A stretch of 64,000 nucleotides of DNA, from assembly GCF_033958435.1 (NCBI RefSeq), contig NC_134137.1, forward strand, positions 242,032,501 through 242,096,500. Direction: 5' to 3'. The notes under the pieces are model-generated. The model was not told the origin of the DNA. It saw nothing but the letters and a program-made list of their open reading frames with translations, and did not search any database. Shown one piece after another: positions 45,271 through 56,110 of this stretch (position 1 is its first letter; every line of letters begins with the position of its first letter). The translations under genes and the position numbers were made by a program. This DNA comes from Carettochelys insculpta (Eukaryota > Chordata > Testudines > Carettochelyidae).

Positions 45271-46180
45271 TGGGGTCAGCAACCTTTACAATGCGGAATG
45301 CCAAAATTTGACCTTTTGACCTCTTGGTACAGTCAGAGTGCTGGTGGTACGGTAAACTCTCAAAATGCGTGATTTTGAGTTGCACTTAACTCTCATGAAT
45401 GAAATCTCACTCCCCCTCGGCCCCAGTTCAACCCCTTCAGCCCAGCATGGCCACGCTCACCCTGACTCCAGCTCACCCCCCCCGCCCCCCTCCCCACACC
45501 TGGTTCTTGTTCTGGCTGTGGCTCTGGCTCTGGCTCTGGGTCACATGTGGCTCCAGCTGAGCCCTCCCAGCCCTGGTTCAAACCCCCTGCCGGCTCACCA
45601 CCTGAGCATGGCTCTGGCTCACCACCTCCACACGTGGCTGTAGCTCAAGTCCACCCACCCAGGTTCAACCCCCCCTCCCCCCACACAGCTCTGGCTCAAC
45701 GCCACCCCTTGTCCCCCCACAGACCTAACCTACCCCAGGCTTAAACTCCCTGCCCCCCCTCCCATGGCCCCAACCCACCACCAGGATTAACCCTCCCCAA
45801 CTGCCCCCCCAACCCGATGACTTACCTTTCCAAAGGAGTTCCAGGTGCTCCTGCTGCTCCCCTGGCTGCAGAACGTGTGTTCTGCCAGCGGAAAAAGCTG
45901 CTCCCACCTTAGGTGCGTGGGAACGCAACCCTTGGGTAACTTGACACACTACTGTACTTTTAAAAGTCACTAATAGTCCTACTTACAACAGCTTTAGTAA
46001 TAAATAATTGAAGATGCAAAGCTTTACTATTTAGGTGGTGGTTGGTAGCATTGGCTGGCCTTTGGTGAATCCACAGGCAGTGTAGGGGAGCAGGGGTAGG
46101 GCTGAGCTCCTTCCCTGCATGCCAATGAAATAGGCTCGTGTGCCACTCTTGGCGCATGTGCCGGGGATAGCTGACCCCTG
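45271..46180. mobile_element. hAT element, 910 bp, carrying a pogo-like insert
   Basis: Starts TGGGGTCAGCAACCTTTACA and ends GATAGCTGACCCCTG, flanked by a perfect 8-bp duplication TTCTAGGC (45263-45270, 46181-46188). Collinear with 41493-41825 once the insert at 45350-45954 is removed. Non-autonomous. Confidence 0.9.
45350..45954. mobile_element. Pogo/Tigger-like element, 605 bp
   Basis: Left end CGGTAAACTCTCAAAATGCG, right end (inverse) CAGTAGTGTGTCAAGTTACC, flanked by TA at 45348-45349 and 45955-45956. The paralogous hAT copy has one TA at the same point (41571-41572), which proves the boundaries. Interior is C-rich with repeated GGCTCTGGCTCTGG-like words and no transposase. Confidence 0.9.
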
Positions 46181-46400
46181 TTCTAGGCACAGGAGAAAAT
46201 AGGAAGACACACTCTGCATGGCAAAGAGCAAATCAAAAGAGACAAACAAAAGAGTGGGACCAAAGTATTGTGGCCTTATTTTGAATTAGTAAGCATGGCA
46301 CAGAGCTATTAAGTGAGTTGTCCATGGTCACAAAAGAAATCTAAGGAAGAAAGAGCAGTTGAACCAGTTTTTTCTCTTTCCTGGCAAGAGACTTGATCCA

Positions 46401-48151
46401 CAAGCAGCCCGTCCTTCCTGTATTTCATGTGTGTGAATAATTTACTTCAGACTATGGATTACTTCAGTCCATAGGCTGAAATATATTAATCAAATGATTT
46501 TAAGCAATGAACATATTGTAAATTTGATGGTTGGAAATTATCTGCATATGAGAAAAAACAGCTATATTCAATAAATAAATTGTTTATTGCATGTTATTCA
46601 ACCTGTGCTTATTTAATACTTTGCTTGTTCAAGGAAGCCATTTCCAGCAGTGTCTGACTGACATTGTAAGTTATCTTGATCCTGAAGGTGTCTTTTCTTT
46701 TAGCAGTCTTTAAATCCTGATACTTGTCAACCAGGTTTCATAGAAAATATTCAGTTGCTGTTTGTTAGTGATGCTAATCCTTAGCATGTTGCTACCATGA
46801 ATAGATTCTGTAATACAATGTATCAATGGCTTATTGCAGTTAAACATAAAAATGATATAAAATGAAGATAAACTTTTTCAGTATTTATTTTAGCAAAGGA
46901 TTATTTAAATAATTGTACTAAAAAGTCTTTATATTCAGCAAGATCCTTATAAATGGTTTAATACCTCAACTGATAGACAAAGACAATAGTGTTTCTCATT
47001 GCAAGTTAACAGTCCATGGGGAACATTATGATTGCATGCAGATTTTCCATCTACTCTTTGGCCTTGCTGTCCTTCTCTGATTATTGTGCTAACCCTGGAA
47101 AACTCACACTTCATTGTATCATATTCCTTACCAAGGAAGCACACAATCTTTTAAAGAATACAATATACTGAGTGTATTACACCTCGCCACAAAGGCACTG
47201 AAACATATTTTTAATTTCTTTAAAATTTCAAATTTTTGTAGCTACAATGACTAGTTAACCAGATGCTTGATATTTTTATGGCCCCCTCAGTAGGTAAGCA
47301 GAGAATATGTCCCCCTGCTCAGCAAAGGGCTTAAGGAACATGTTTCACATTAAACATATGAATAATTCCATCTTTATTGAGAAAAATGCTTATTACATGC
47401 TTAAGTGCTTTACTGAAGAGGGAGGAAGTAACTTACATGCTCAAGTGCTTTGTTGAATCAGTGTCTAAAGGAATAAAAGCAGTGCTGTATCCCAGTCTGG
47501 TTCATTCTGCACTGATAGAGTCTACACTTACATTGCAGTCCGAAGTTGAAAACAATAAAATGTAAATATACAGATAACAAGAACAGTATGTAGTGAAGAT
47601 AGTTCATGAACATTAAAACAAACACATGACAACTGTGTCACTGCCCTATCTATTGTAAACACTCTCGGAGTGATTCTGCAGAGACATATAAATCCCAGAT
47701 GCTGAATGTGTTCAGTACATTGTTTTCAGAATTTATATACATCCCAGGCTCTGTCAGGTTAAGATTTTTTTTAAGTTAATGGCCAGCATAAAAAGGCCTA
47801 CATACTGAACATAGTTTCATTTATTAAAATATTTTTATTGGCATTACTAACATCTTGTCAAAATTTAATATCTCTGCCTAACTTCATCACACTTACTTTT
47901 TAATAAACCACTTATAACTGTTGTATTGGAAGGATGCTTCATAATGAAATATGGATTATTAGATGCATTCCATTCATATGATGTCCAAGTTGGAAAGGAC
48001 ATGCTTTAAGAAGATTGAAAACATTCATGAATATATGTAGTCCTTTTAATGGATTGTTTTATCTAAAACAGATAAGGCCACGTACATATCAGAACTATGA
48101 GTATGCATTGTATTTCATGGTACTGAAGCCGATGGTATTAATCACATGCTT
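46401..48151. other. Apparently unique AT-rich DNA
   Basis: Nothing recognised. Confidence 0.4.
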
Positions 48152-48166
48152 GCAGTTAGGAATATA

Positions 48167-48354
48167 ATCTCAGAGGGGCAGCTGTATTAGTCTGTAGTTT
48201 TACAAAATAAATAAATAAATAAAGTAAGGCATCCTGTAGTACTTTAAAGATTAACATTTTTATATATGAGGTAATGAGCTTTTGGGTAAGACTGAAGAAG
48301 TGGGTATTGTCCATGAAATCTCATTATCTAATAAATACAATTGTTAGTCTTTAA
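48167..48354. mobile_element. Penelope-like hairpin repeat, 188 bp
   Basis: Flanked by GCAGTTAGGAATATA (48152-48166) and GCAGTTAAGAATATA (48355-48369), 15 bp with one mismatch. Starts ATCTCAGAGGGGCAGCTGTA then TTAGTCTGTAG. The left arm TTTAAAGATTAACA is the inverse of the right TTGTTAGTCTTTAAG. An AAAT run lies near 48205-48223. The hammerhead-like core is on the plus strand at 48292-48328 (CTGAAGA ... GAAA). Confidence 0.82.
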
Positions 48355-48540
48355 GCAGTTAAGAATATATGTGTTTGCAGGATTGGGTTTTAACTGGTTA
48401 TCTGCTGTTACATATGGTATGGTACATATTGTCTCTGGGGTCCCTTTTTCTCCTTTTTTCTTTGTACATGTGTGCTTTAAAAAGCTAATAAACTGTATCA
48501 AACTTAGGGGCTGAGGAAGAAAAAATTCATTTAACATATT

Positions 48541-48982
48541 GGCCATGTCTGCACTAGCCCCAAACTTCGAAATGGCCATGTAAATGGCCATTTCAAAGTT
48601 TACTAATGGAGCACTGAAATACATATTCAGCGCCTCATTAGCATGCGGGCAGCCATGGCTCTTCGAAATTAGCACGGCTCGCCGCCGGGCGGCTCATTCA
48701 GATGGGGCTCCTTTTCAAAAGGACCCTGCCTACTTTGAAGTCCCCTTTTTCCTATGAGCAGATGGGAATAAGGGGATTTCGAAGTAGACGGGCTCCTTTC
48801 GAAAAGAAGCCCTGTCGGGACGAACCGCATGGCAGCGATCTGCGTCAATTTCGAAGTGCCGCGGCCACCCACGTGCTAATGAGGTGCTGAATATGTATTT
48901 CAGCGCTTCATTAGTAAACTTCAAAATGGCCATTTACATTTACATGGCCATTTTGAAGTTTGGGGCTAATGTAGACATAGCC
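48541..48982. mobile_element. Foldback element E, 442-bp palindrome
   Basis: Starts GGCCATGTCTGCACTAGCCC and ends GGGGCTAATGTAGACATAGCC, flanked by ATT on both sides (48538-48540, 48983-48985). Same family and loop orientation as 8499-8934. The right arm has a 6-bp duplication (ACATTTACAT). CpG decay is visible in several TTCGAA sites. Confidence 0.88.
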
Positions 48983-48985
48983 ATT

Positions 48986-51900
48986 AGTTGTAAAATGTTC
49001 TAGTGCTCAAGTATTTATCATTGAATAATCTTACCAACTCAAGGCATTTGGTGCTGTTTCTCATTAACTTTAGCATTTACTTTTAACTATTACTTTAAGA
49101 TATTTTTCAACAACCTAATAATAAGCAGAAGAGATGATTAAATTTTGGACATGCAGTGGTACACTCCGTGTCAATGTGCATGTTACTGTAATTCTTCTAA
49201 ATGTTTGCTTTCCGCAGAAAGTCTATTCATGTCGCATATCCTTTCCCATTTTAATGGCATGAGTATGGAATGCATCTAAGGATCAGTATGGAGGTACATG
49301 ACAGTGAACACACTATGTTAAAAGAATAGTATTAAGATTTCAAGTCAAATGCTCAAAAGTCAGGAAATGCTTGAATTAAGATTTTTCTGTGGGGAAAAAT
49401 CATTGTATGTGATCGTGTAAGTGAAGCTGCATCATAATGCTTATGCAAAAGCTGGTGGTGGGGGCAAATGAAGGTTGGCCAGGCTGTCTCAATTTGGGCA
49501 GTTCCTAACTGTGGAGCCCTGCAGCCAGAGGCCAGGAGTGCAGCCCTGAAGGAGCTTGGTGAACACCTGACTGCCAGGCTCTGCACCCTGCCCCCACAGC
49601 CATCTACGGGGCTGCACTGGACTGTTTATCACCCTCCACACCATCCACCAATACTCAGACCCATGTGGAGCACTTTGCATAGTGCTCCAGCAGCGATTTA
49701 AGAGGCCCTGCTGTGGTAGTGGTGGCAGCAGTTAGGAGTCCTGCTGGTCCTCTGAGGTACTGCCTCCTTTGTTCTTCCCATTGATGGTCCTGGTCACTGG
49801 TGGTCCTGCGCTCAGGGATGTCAGACTACAGATGGTGCTGGATTGTGGAAGTCCAGACCATAGATGTTGAAATCTATGTAAGCCGGTTCTCAGGGAGGAA
49901 TGAAGCACACTCTCTGTTGGGTTTCATGAGTGTTTCTGACAGCTGGAGGAACGGTGAGCTCTAGAATCCTGGTTTCCATTCCAGGCTTCAGAGATGGTGT
50001 CCTCTAGTGAGAGCAGACTCTTCTGCCCACTACCCAAAAGCTTGAGCCTGTCTGCCCCATCCCTTCTAACTATCGCTGCCCTGTCTTTTCCCCTCCTCCA
50101 GCTCCTCATCTAGGTAGTCTTACTTTGTGTTCGTCAGATTTCTCATCACCATCCCAGTCTCCTTACCTGCTGGCTGTTCCTTCACATGTTCTCTCTCCTT
50201 CCACCTGCCTGGTCTTCTGGTCACATTCCTCCTCTTCACTTGCTCCCAGTCCCAGTGTTCCTCTCTGTGATCCCCACTGAATCCCTCTCAGGCTCTTTGT
50301 CCCACTCTCTTGGCTCAGACAGTCCCAATACTTCTTTTGTGCTCTGTCTCTTCATCAGATCTGCCTTGGTACCCCATGCCCTGGTTTCCACACTCTACCC
50401 TGCTGTCATTTCCACTCACTGATAGCCCCCAGTTCCATTTGTATCTCATCCTCCTCTGCCTCCAAGACCCACTCTACTCATCACCCCAACCAGTCTGCCT
50501 CTTGTCTCCTCATTCAAATCATGCAGTTTCCTCCTCTAAGCTGCCTAAGTCCAGTAGAGACATTATTTAGTGCAGATAAAAGACAGGTCCCTCTACTCCC
50601 CAGTTTATTGCCTGGCCCACCACAGCTATCAGCACCTCAGTGCTGTGTTGTGAAAATCCTGGTCCTCCCTAATACACGTGGAGTCTTCAAGGAATTTAAC
50701 TCAAAGCTCTAGCAAATCTTTACTGAGCACCTGGAAACAGCGATCTTTCAAAATCTTGTAACTCATTTAAATTGGAAGGATTTTCACAAGGATAACAAAA
50801 GTTACATCCCTAATGCAAAGACCAACTCCTTGTCCAATTTCTATTTCCTACTCAAAAAGCATGGTGGTGTGAATGCTTTTCAGAGCAAATAGCATCAAAT
50901 TTTTTTATCATGAGCAAAACAATATATTTTCACCAGCCTTGTTCTCTGCAGTGGCTGAGCTATTGTCTCATTAAAAATGAAATCTAAAGCCATTCACCTG
51001 AGGCAGGCATGAAAAAAATTATAAGCAACTGAAAACAGGGTCCTATAATATAATGTATTGCACAACATTAATAGCAGGTAATGATATCAACCCAGCCTAT
51101 AATGTATCAAGGTATTAGTTCTCAAAAGAGATCATTGAGTGAGATTATTGGAATTTGGAACTATTATAAAATTCTACAGTATTTTAAATATTTTGTACTC
51201 TCTGTATATTTTAGCTAGATTTTCACTGCTGAAACCCATCCAGTTTGACTATTCTTTCCTCTGAGTTTCTCTTTCATTCTCTTAAGCAGTAGTACAGTGC
51301 AGCTGTTTTCATTTTTGTTTTTGTTTTCATTCCTTCACAAGAGAATGTTTATGCATAAAAATAATTTGTTCACATAAAAAGAACAAACATGGTTAACATT
51401 TAGCTTAATTATAGGTCTATAGTTAGCTGACAGTTTGCCTTCAGCTAATATGTGTGTTGTAACTGCGATTTTGGTCCCTGCTTCAGCAAAGCATGCTGAA
51501 TATGTCTAAGGATTTACTGAACTGGGGCCCATACAACTAATTCACTATTTTAGAAGACATCCCCCCTGCTCTCCTGTGCTTTCAGTGAGTTCAATAATTT
51601 TACGATCAGCTTGATGCAAGAGAAGGCACAACTATTCTTTATACTCATTTTTAGAACCCGAACGATACAACCATTAACTCTGTCACTGGGATATGAAGTG
51701 AAATTCAAAGAATGAAATTACCTTGTTCTTCTTCCTTTCTGAAGGTCAGACATGAGACATATTGACAGACAGGTAGTTCTTGTTACCTCCTTGAGGTATA
51801 AAATTATTCTTGTTGTGAATGCAGATGGATCCAATCATAATATTAAAGTGCTATGTCCTTTGATCCAACAATCTTAAAACCGCACCAGTTAATTATTAGA

Positions 51901-52899
51901 TTCTTTGCCCACTATTGGTAAAGTTACAACTAGGGGAAAACTGTGAATTTTCATTTATTTTTATGTTTGTTTGCCCCTATCAGAGATCATCTCTTATGTT
52001 TCAGATGATCTCGGCCAATTTTATGTGTTTGACTTTCGTTTGCAGCAACGAGAAATGAAATTTCAACCTATTTCTTGATTACAGAGTACTTAACATTTAA
52101 TTCCTATCCTATCTTTGCTTTTCAATTATCAGACCAGGTCTAGGAAGATCCACACATGGGCAGGCTATTCTTGTAATTAATTGTTTGCTTTTCTTTGGCA
52201 GCTTTGCAATCTGGTCTTTGTCCAATATATCTGATAATGTCACTACTGTAAGATGCTTTATAGGCGTAGTAGCTAATGTACCTCAGTGCATTTTTACTTG
52301 AGAGACTTTAGCTGGGTTCCAAAATATAAACTTATTAACAGTAACCAGAACAGTGCTGGAGCAGCCCTCCTGATAACCACACATTTTAGACCTCTCACCC
52401 TGACTTTTCTCCCTTGCTACTTGCTTGACCTCTCCCTTCGCACTTACAGCAGGGGCATATTGTGATTGTCCTTACTTCGGTAACAAACACTGAAAATTCT
52501 CTAATCTCTAAACTGTATTTGTTTCTTATCTAACAATGTCCAGGATGTCAGCTGTAAGCGCAGAGAACTTCTGTTCCCAAAGCACAGGCCCTTGTCATTT
52601 AGGCAAGAGAGGACTCTTCTTTCACTTTAAGAGTCTTGGGGCTCATAGTTGTGGCATACAATTGGGTAGGGCTGACACCATATACGGAGACAGACTGTAT
52701 TAAACTCGATATCTAATCAATAAATGACTCCTCCAAGTTTAGGCAAATCTTATGGTCACATATCTGGAGGAACATCTGAATTTAAAGTTTACACAATGAA
52801 TCCACAGCTAACTAAATGTGCTATGAATTGATTACCAGCTAAACTATGTGCATGAGCCATTAGATCACTAAGCTCCAAAAATACAGGCATCATTTAGGT
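48986..52899. other. Apparently unique DNA with pyrimidine-rich part
   Basis: About 50080-50560 is C/T-rich and gives Pro/Ser/Leu-rich open frames (78 and 86 codons) without domain motifs, likely low-complexity. A pogo-like end may lie near 49830-49880 but is too uncertain to call. No exon supported. Confidence 0.4.
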
Positions 52900-53092
52900 A
52901 TGCCTACATAGCTGTAATTTCCAGCTCCAGCAGATGTCCACATGTTGCTTCTGCTCAGACTAGCATGCTGAAAATAGAAGTGGCAACTAGCATAGGCATC
53001 GGATATAGGGATGCGGGCGGGGGCGGATACGTTCTACACCACCTCCCATGTTTATGCAGTGGTCGGCTGCCACCGCACACTCATGACTCTCT

Positions 53093-53508
53093 GGCTGTGT
53101 CTACATTACCACCTTCCATCGAAGGAAGGATGGTAATGAGGCTGTTCGGAGTTTACTAATGAAGTGCTGCCGTGTATAGGCAGCACTTCATTAAGCAAAT
53201 TCTGCCTCCCCCCGCCCCCCGCAGCAACTCCAAAGTTTTAAACTTCGAAGTACCGGTGCACGTGTAGCCACAGCACTCCCGCCGGTACTTCAAAGTGCCA
53301 GGGCAACTTCGAAGTTCCCTACTCCTCAAAAATAAGGCTAGGTGCATGCAGGTACTTCAAAGTTTAAAACTGCGGAGTTGCCGCGGCGGGGGTGTGTGGA
53401 ATTTTCTTAATGAAGTGCTGCCTGTGCACGGCAGCACTTCGTTAGTAAACTCTGAACAGCCTCATTCCCATTCTTCCTTCAAAGGAAGGTGGTAATGTAG
53501 ACACAGCC
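53093..53508. mobile_element. Foldback element F, 416-bp palindrome
   Basis: Starts GGCTGTGTCTACATTACCAC and ends GTGGTAATGTAGACACAGCC. The arms pair through GGCAGCACTTCATTA and its inverse (ACTAATGAAGTGCTGCC). TTCGAAGT words lie at 53244 and 53309. Flanks TCT/TAT give a weak 3-bp duplication. Confidence 0.85.
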
Positions 53509-54356
53509 TATGTTAGCCATGGGCACAGGCTCCCAGCTGCTGCTCCACTGCCAGCCCCACACTGCCAGGGTCCCAGTGCTGCCTCCCCCCAGGATTGCAG
53601 CTGCTTGTCCTGCAGCTGCCCCCAGCTGCGCTCTCAGCCTCACCTCTCCCTTATATCTTTCCAGGCCACTCCCTCCAAGAGACATGGCCCTGCTCCCAGC
53701 CCCAGCTCTGATAAGGGGGCTGGCTTTTAGCAATCTCCCTATTAAAAATGTTCCAGCTCCGCCGCAGGCTTGCCACCCAAACACAAATCTGTCTGAGACC
53801 CTAGTTATGTACTTGGGTGGTTGGCCTAAGTTGCCTACCCTTAAATGTGAAGTCAACTTCCCTCAGAGGAGCATTGTATGAGTTCTGCATTACCTCATTA
53901 GCTTTGTGCATGGTGATCAGAAAGGGAAATCTCAACCACACTAGAACTTGTTCCACAGGAATGAGGCTCACCAGTTAGCCAGCCAGCTATCTCCAGTTTC
54001 ATCATCTAGGACAGCATTTCCCAAAATGTGGTCCATGGCCCAGTATCTGTCCTTGGGATAAATTTATACTGGTCCTTAGAAAATATGCAAATTATCACCC
54101 ACGATCCTATTAATTTGGTACATTTTGTATTTTCCCATGTAAGTAAGATAATAAGAAGAAGTTAGGCACTTAAGTATTTTATATCAAGATTTATATTATT
54201 ATTATTTTTATGCACTATTATTATTGTGAATAAATAATAAACAGTGAACATTTATTCATTTTTCATTAGTCATTTTTATATGCATTTATATTTTTAGGCC
54301 GCAAAAAAGTTAATGAGAAAAAAAATAGGTCCCAATTATATGAAGTCTGAGATACC
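53509..54356. other. Non-coding spacer
   Basis: GC-rich to about 53880, then AT-rich with ATTATTATT runs. The opposite-strand frames of 123-125 codons at 53479-53881 are without known motifs and probably spurious. Confidence 0.35.
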
Positions 54357-54368
54357 TTGATCTAGAAG

Positions 54369-54516
54369 TATCAGAGAGGTAGCTGTATTAGTCTGTATCT
54401 TCAAAAACAACAAGAAGTCCTGTGGACCTTATAGGGTAACAGATATTTTGGAGCTTAAGCTTTTGTGGGCAAAGACCTGCTTTGTCAGATAGGTGCCACA
54501 GGACTTCTTGTTGTTT
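54369..54516. mobile_element. Penelope-like hairpin repeat, 148 bp
   Basis: Flanked by a perfect 12-bp duplication TTGATCTAGAAG (54357-54368, 54517-54528). Starts TATCAGAGAGGTAGCTGTAT. Arms AAAACAACAAGAAGTCCTGT and ACAGGACTTCTTGTTGTTTT are exact inverted copies. The hammerhead-like core on the minus strand (54449-54490) is degraded to CTGACAA and AAAA. Confidence 0.88.
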
Positions 54517-54559
54517 TTGATCTAGAAGGTGTACACTTACCCTTCTCCAGGGACCTAAT

Positions 54560-56110
54560 TGAACTTACTGAGCTTTTACAGTGAAAAGTCACAAAATTTG
54601 GACTATTTTAGTCCAAGTGTTGCAGCAACTTTCCGAATCCTGTAGCCCTTACAGAGACCACCTGTCAGCCTCCCCCTCTTTATGCATGCTTGCGTGCTGT
54701 GGTGGACTGCAACTGTAGCAGTAGGGCAGGGAACAGAGATGGTCCCTCAGGCCTGCCAGTCCCAGGTTATTCAGGGCTGTATACTTCACCTAGAGAACAA
54801 CAGGCAGCTAGTGCAGGTCCTGGAACACTGAGATCTTACTGGGAGCATGCGATGTTCTGCTTACCAGTTAGTTAGTTCTGTACCAGTTTAAGTCTCTGAA
54901 CAGTTTTAAGGAATAATACTATTTAGGATGCATTGCAGTACAAGTCTCTCTGTTCCAGCACGCTCAGGACCTGACCAGTGCTAGACAAGAGAATTTTCCA
55001 GACTACAGGAAGTCAGTGTTGTCTAGCAGCATTACCAACACTCCCACTGCTTACTGGGCTCTTAGAAGACATTAACAGGTAAATTACAGCTAAAGAACAG
55101 CACAGAACACTGAGAGCCAGGACTGGTGGCTGTAAACAAACTTTATTAGGACCATAGAAAAGTTGGCCACATCCATGATAAGTGGTTGTCTGGCTCACTA
55201 AATCAGCCTATAATCTGTTTGAGGTGACAAAAGCAGAGACAGCAGTGGCAAGGTCTGGATTCTAAAGGAAAGGTTTCAACCTTCTAGTCAGATGCTGAGA
55301 ATAGAAAGCTGACTCAGTCAGCGGTACAATGTGATCACCAAAGAGCAGTGAGGGGTCTAAAATCACTTCTAGGTTCATGCTATTAACTATTGGTCGCCAC
55401 AGTCCTTCTGTCAAAGTACTGCTGTTGCCTCTGCCATGTCCTCAGTCTTCCACCCCATCCCTCCCCACCAGTCCACCCGTCATTTCCTCTCTCTTAGCTG
55501 GGCTAAGTTATCTCACTCTCATCCCAAGCTGAGTAGACACTGGCTTTGGCACTGTACTGCATCACCTGAATCAGGAGTGATGGAGACATGCAGTCAGGTA
55601 TCAGCAGGTGGAAAACACTGAATGCCATGCCCCCACAGCAGCCTTGCCTGCATGTTGAATGGAAGTGTGACAGAATGGTGCCCCACCTTTGAGAGCTCTT
55701 CAGGAACAGTTACCCACCGCAGCCCATTAAAATCTCTCAAAGAAAAGAATGAAGCCACTGAAGAGCAGCCTGTTCCCTACTGGCAGGCGGGTCAAAGGTA
55801 CCTCAGGATCAGCTGCACACAGCCAGGTGATAGACCAAATAGTACCATCTTGGTCTCCATCTGTCATCAGGAGGAGATCATCAGACCATTCAGGTGGAAC
55901 AATCTCTCTCCCATAGCCCAGTCTGTACCCAGTTTGACATGGATTCAGGAGATAAAAGGCAGCTAGATTAAGGAGAGTTTTCTCACCACAACTGTCTGGG
56001 TAATTTTACCCTGAAAGAGACAATGTGATACTGGTCTATAATTAGCAAGACTGACAGTGTCCAGAAACACTTCTTGAGTTTCCTCCCTAGCTACAGGCAA
56101 TGTTCCCTCT
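54560..56110 (-). mobile_element. L2-like LINE, minus strand, interrupted
   Basis: Segments I recognise, in order, as the reverse complement of an old amniote LINE ORF2: GGGAGCATGCGATGTTCTG, TTCTGTACCAGTTTAAGTCT, GATGCATTGCAGTA, then after an insert ATCTGTTTGAGGTGACAAAA and GCAGTGGCAAGGTCTGG. Further on come TGACATGGATTCAGGAGATA and TACTGGTCTATAATTAGCAA. Heavily decayed; family assignment from memory. Confidence 0.6.
54941..55210. mobile_element. Pogo/Tigger-like MITE in the L2-like LINE
   Basis: Sits between TA (54939-54940) and TA (55211-55212). Removing it restores GCATTGCAGTAATCTG, the expected LINE reading. It shares most of its sequence, inverted, with 14785-14952 (CTGACCAGTGCTAGACAAGA; CCCACTGCTTACTGGGCTC). 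Confidence 0.7.

Larger units (their letters stand above)
45195..46400 (+). mobile_element. Ancient L3-like repeat, host of a nested pair
   Basis: The left part (TTGTATTATTGTAGCACTTG, GGAGATCAGC) and right part (TTCTAGGCACAGGAGAAAAT, CACAGAGCTATTAAGTGAGT, GTCCATGGTCACAAAAG) are consecutive parts of the old repeat type at 32070-32300. The hAT element 45271-46180 sits between them. Diverged and non-coding. Confidence 0.6.

Noticed and set aside
49780..49880. Another pogo-like element end (GGTGCTGGATTGTGGAAGTC ... GAAATCTATGTA)
   Set aside because: Similarity to the other ends is short and the second end was not found.
48986..52899. A possible host exon in the pyrimidine-rich frames near 50186-50570
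   Set aside because: The Ser/Pro/Leu content follows from C/T-rich DNA, and the two frames overlap in different phases. No domain or flanking splice signals stand out.
52895..53092. A further foldback element next to element F (GGTATGCCTACATAGCTG)
   Set aside because: Only one weak end is visible, with no inverted partner.
53479..53881. Opposite-strand frames of 123-125 codons
   Set aside because: Mutually overlapping, low-complexity (Pro/Leu/Ala or Gly-rich), with no splice-site pattern or motif that would support an exon.
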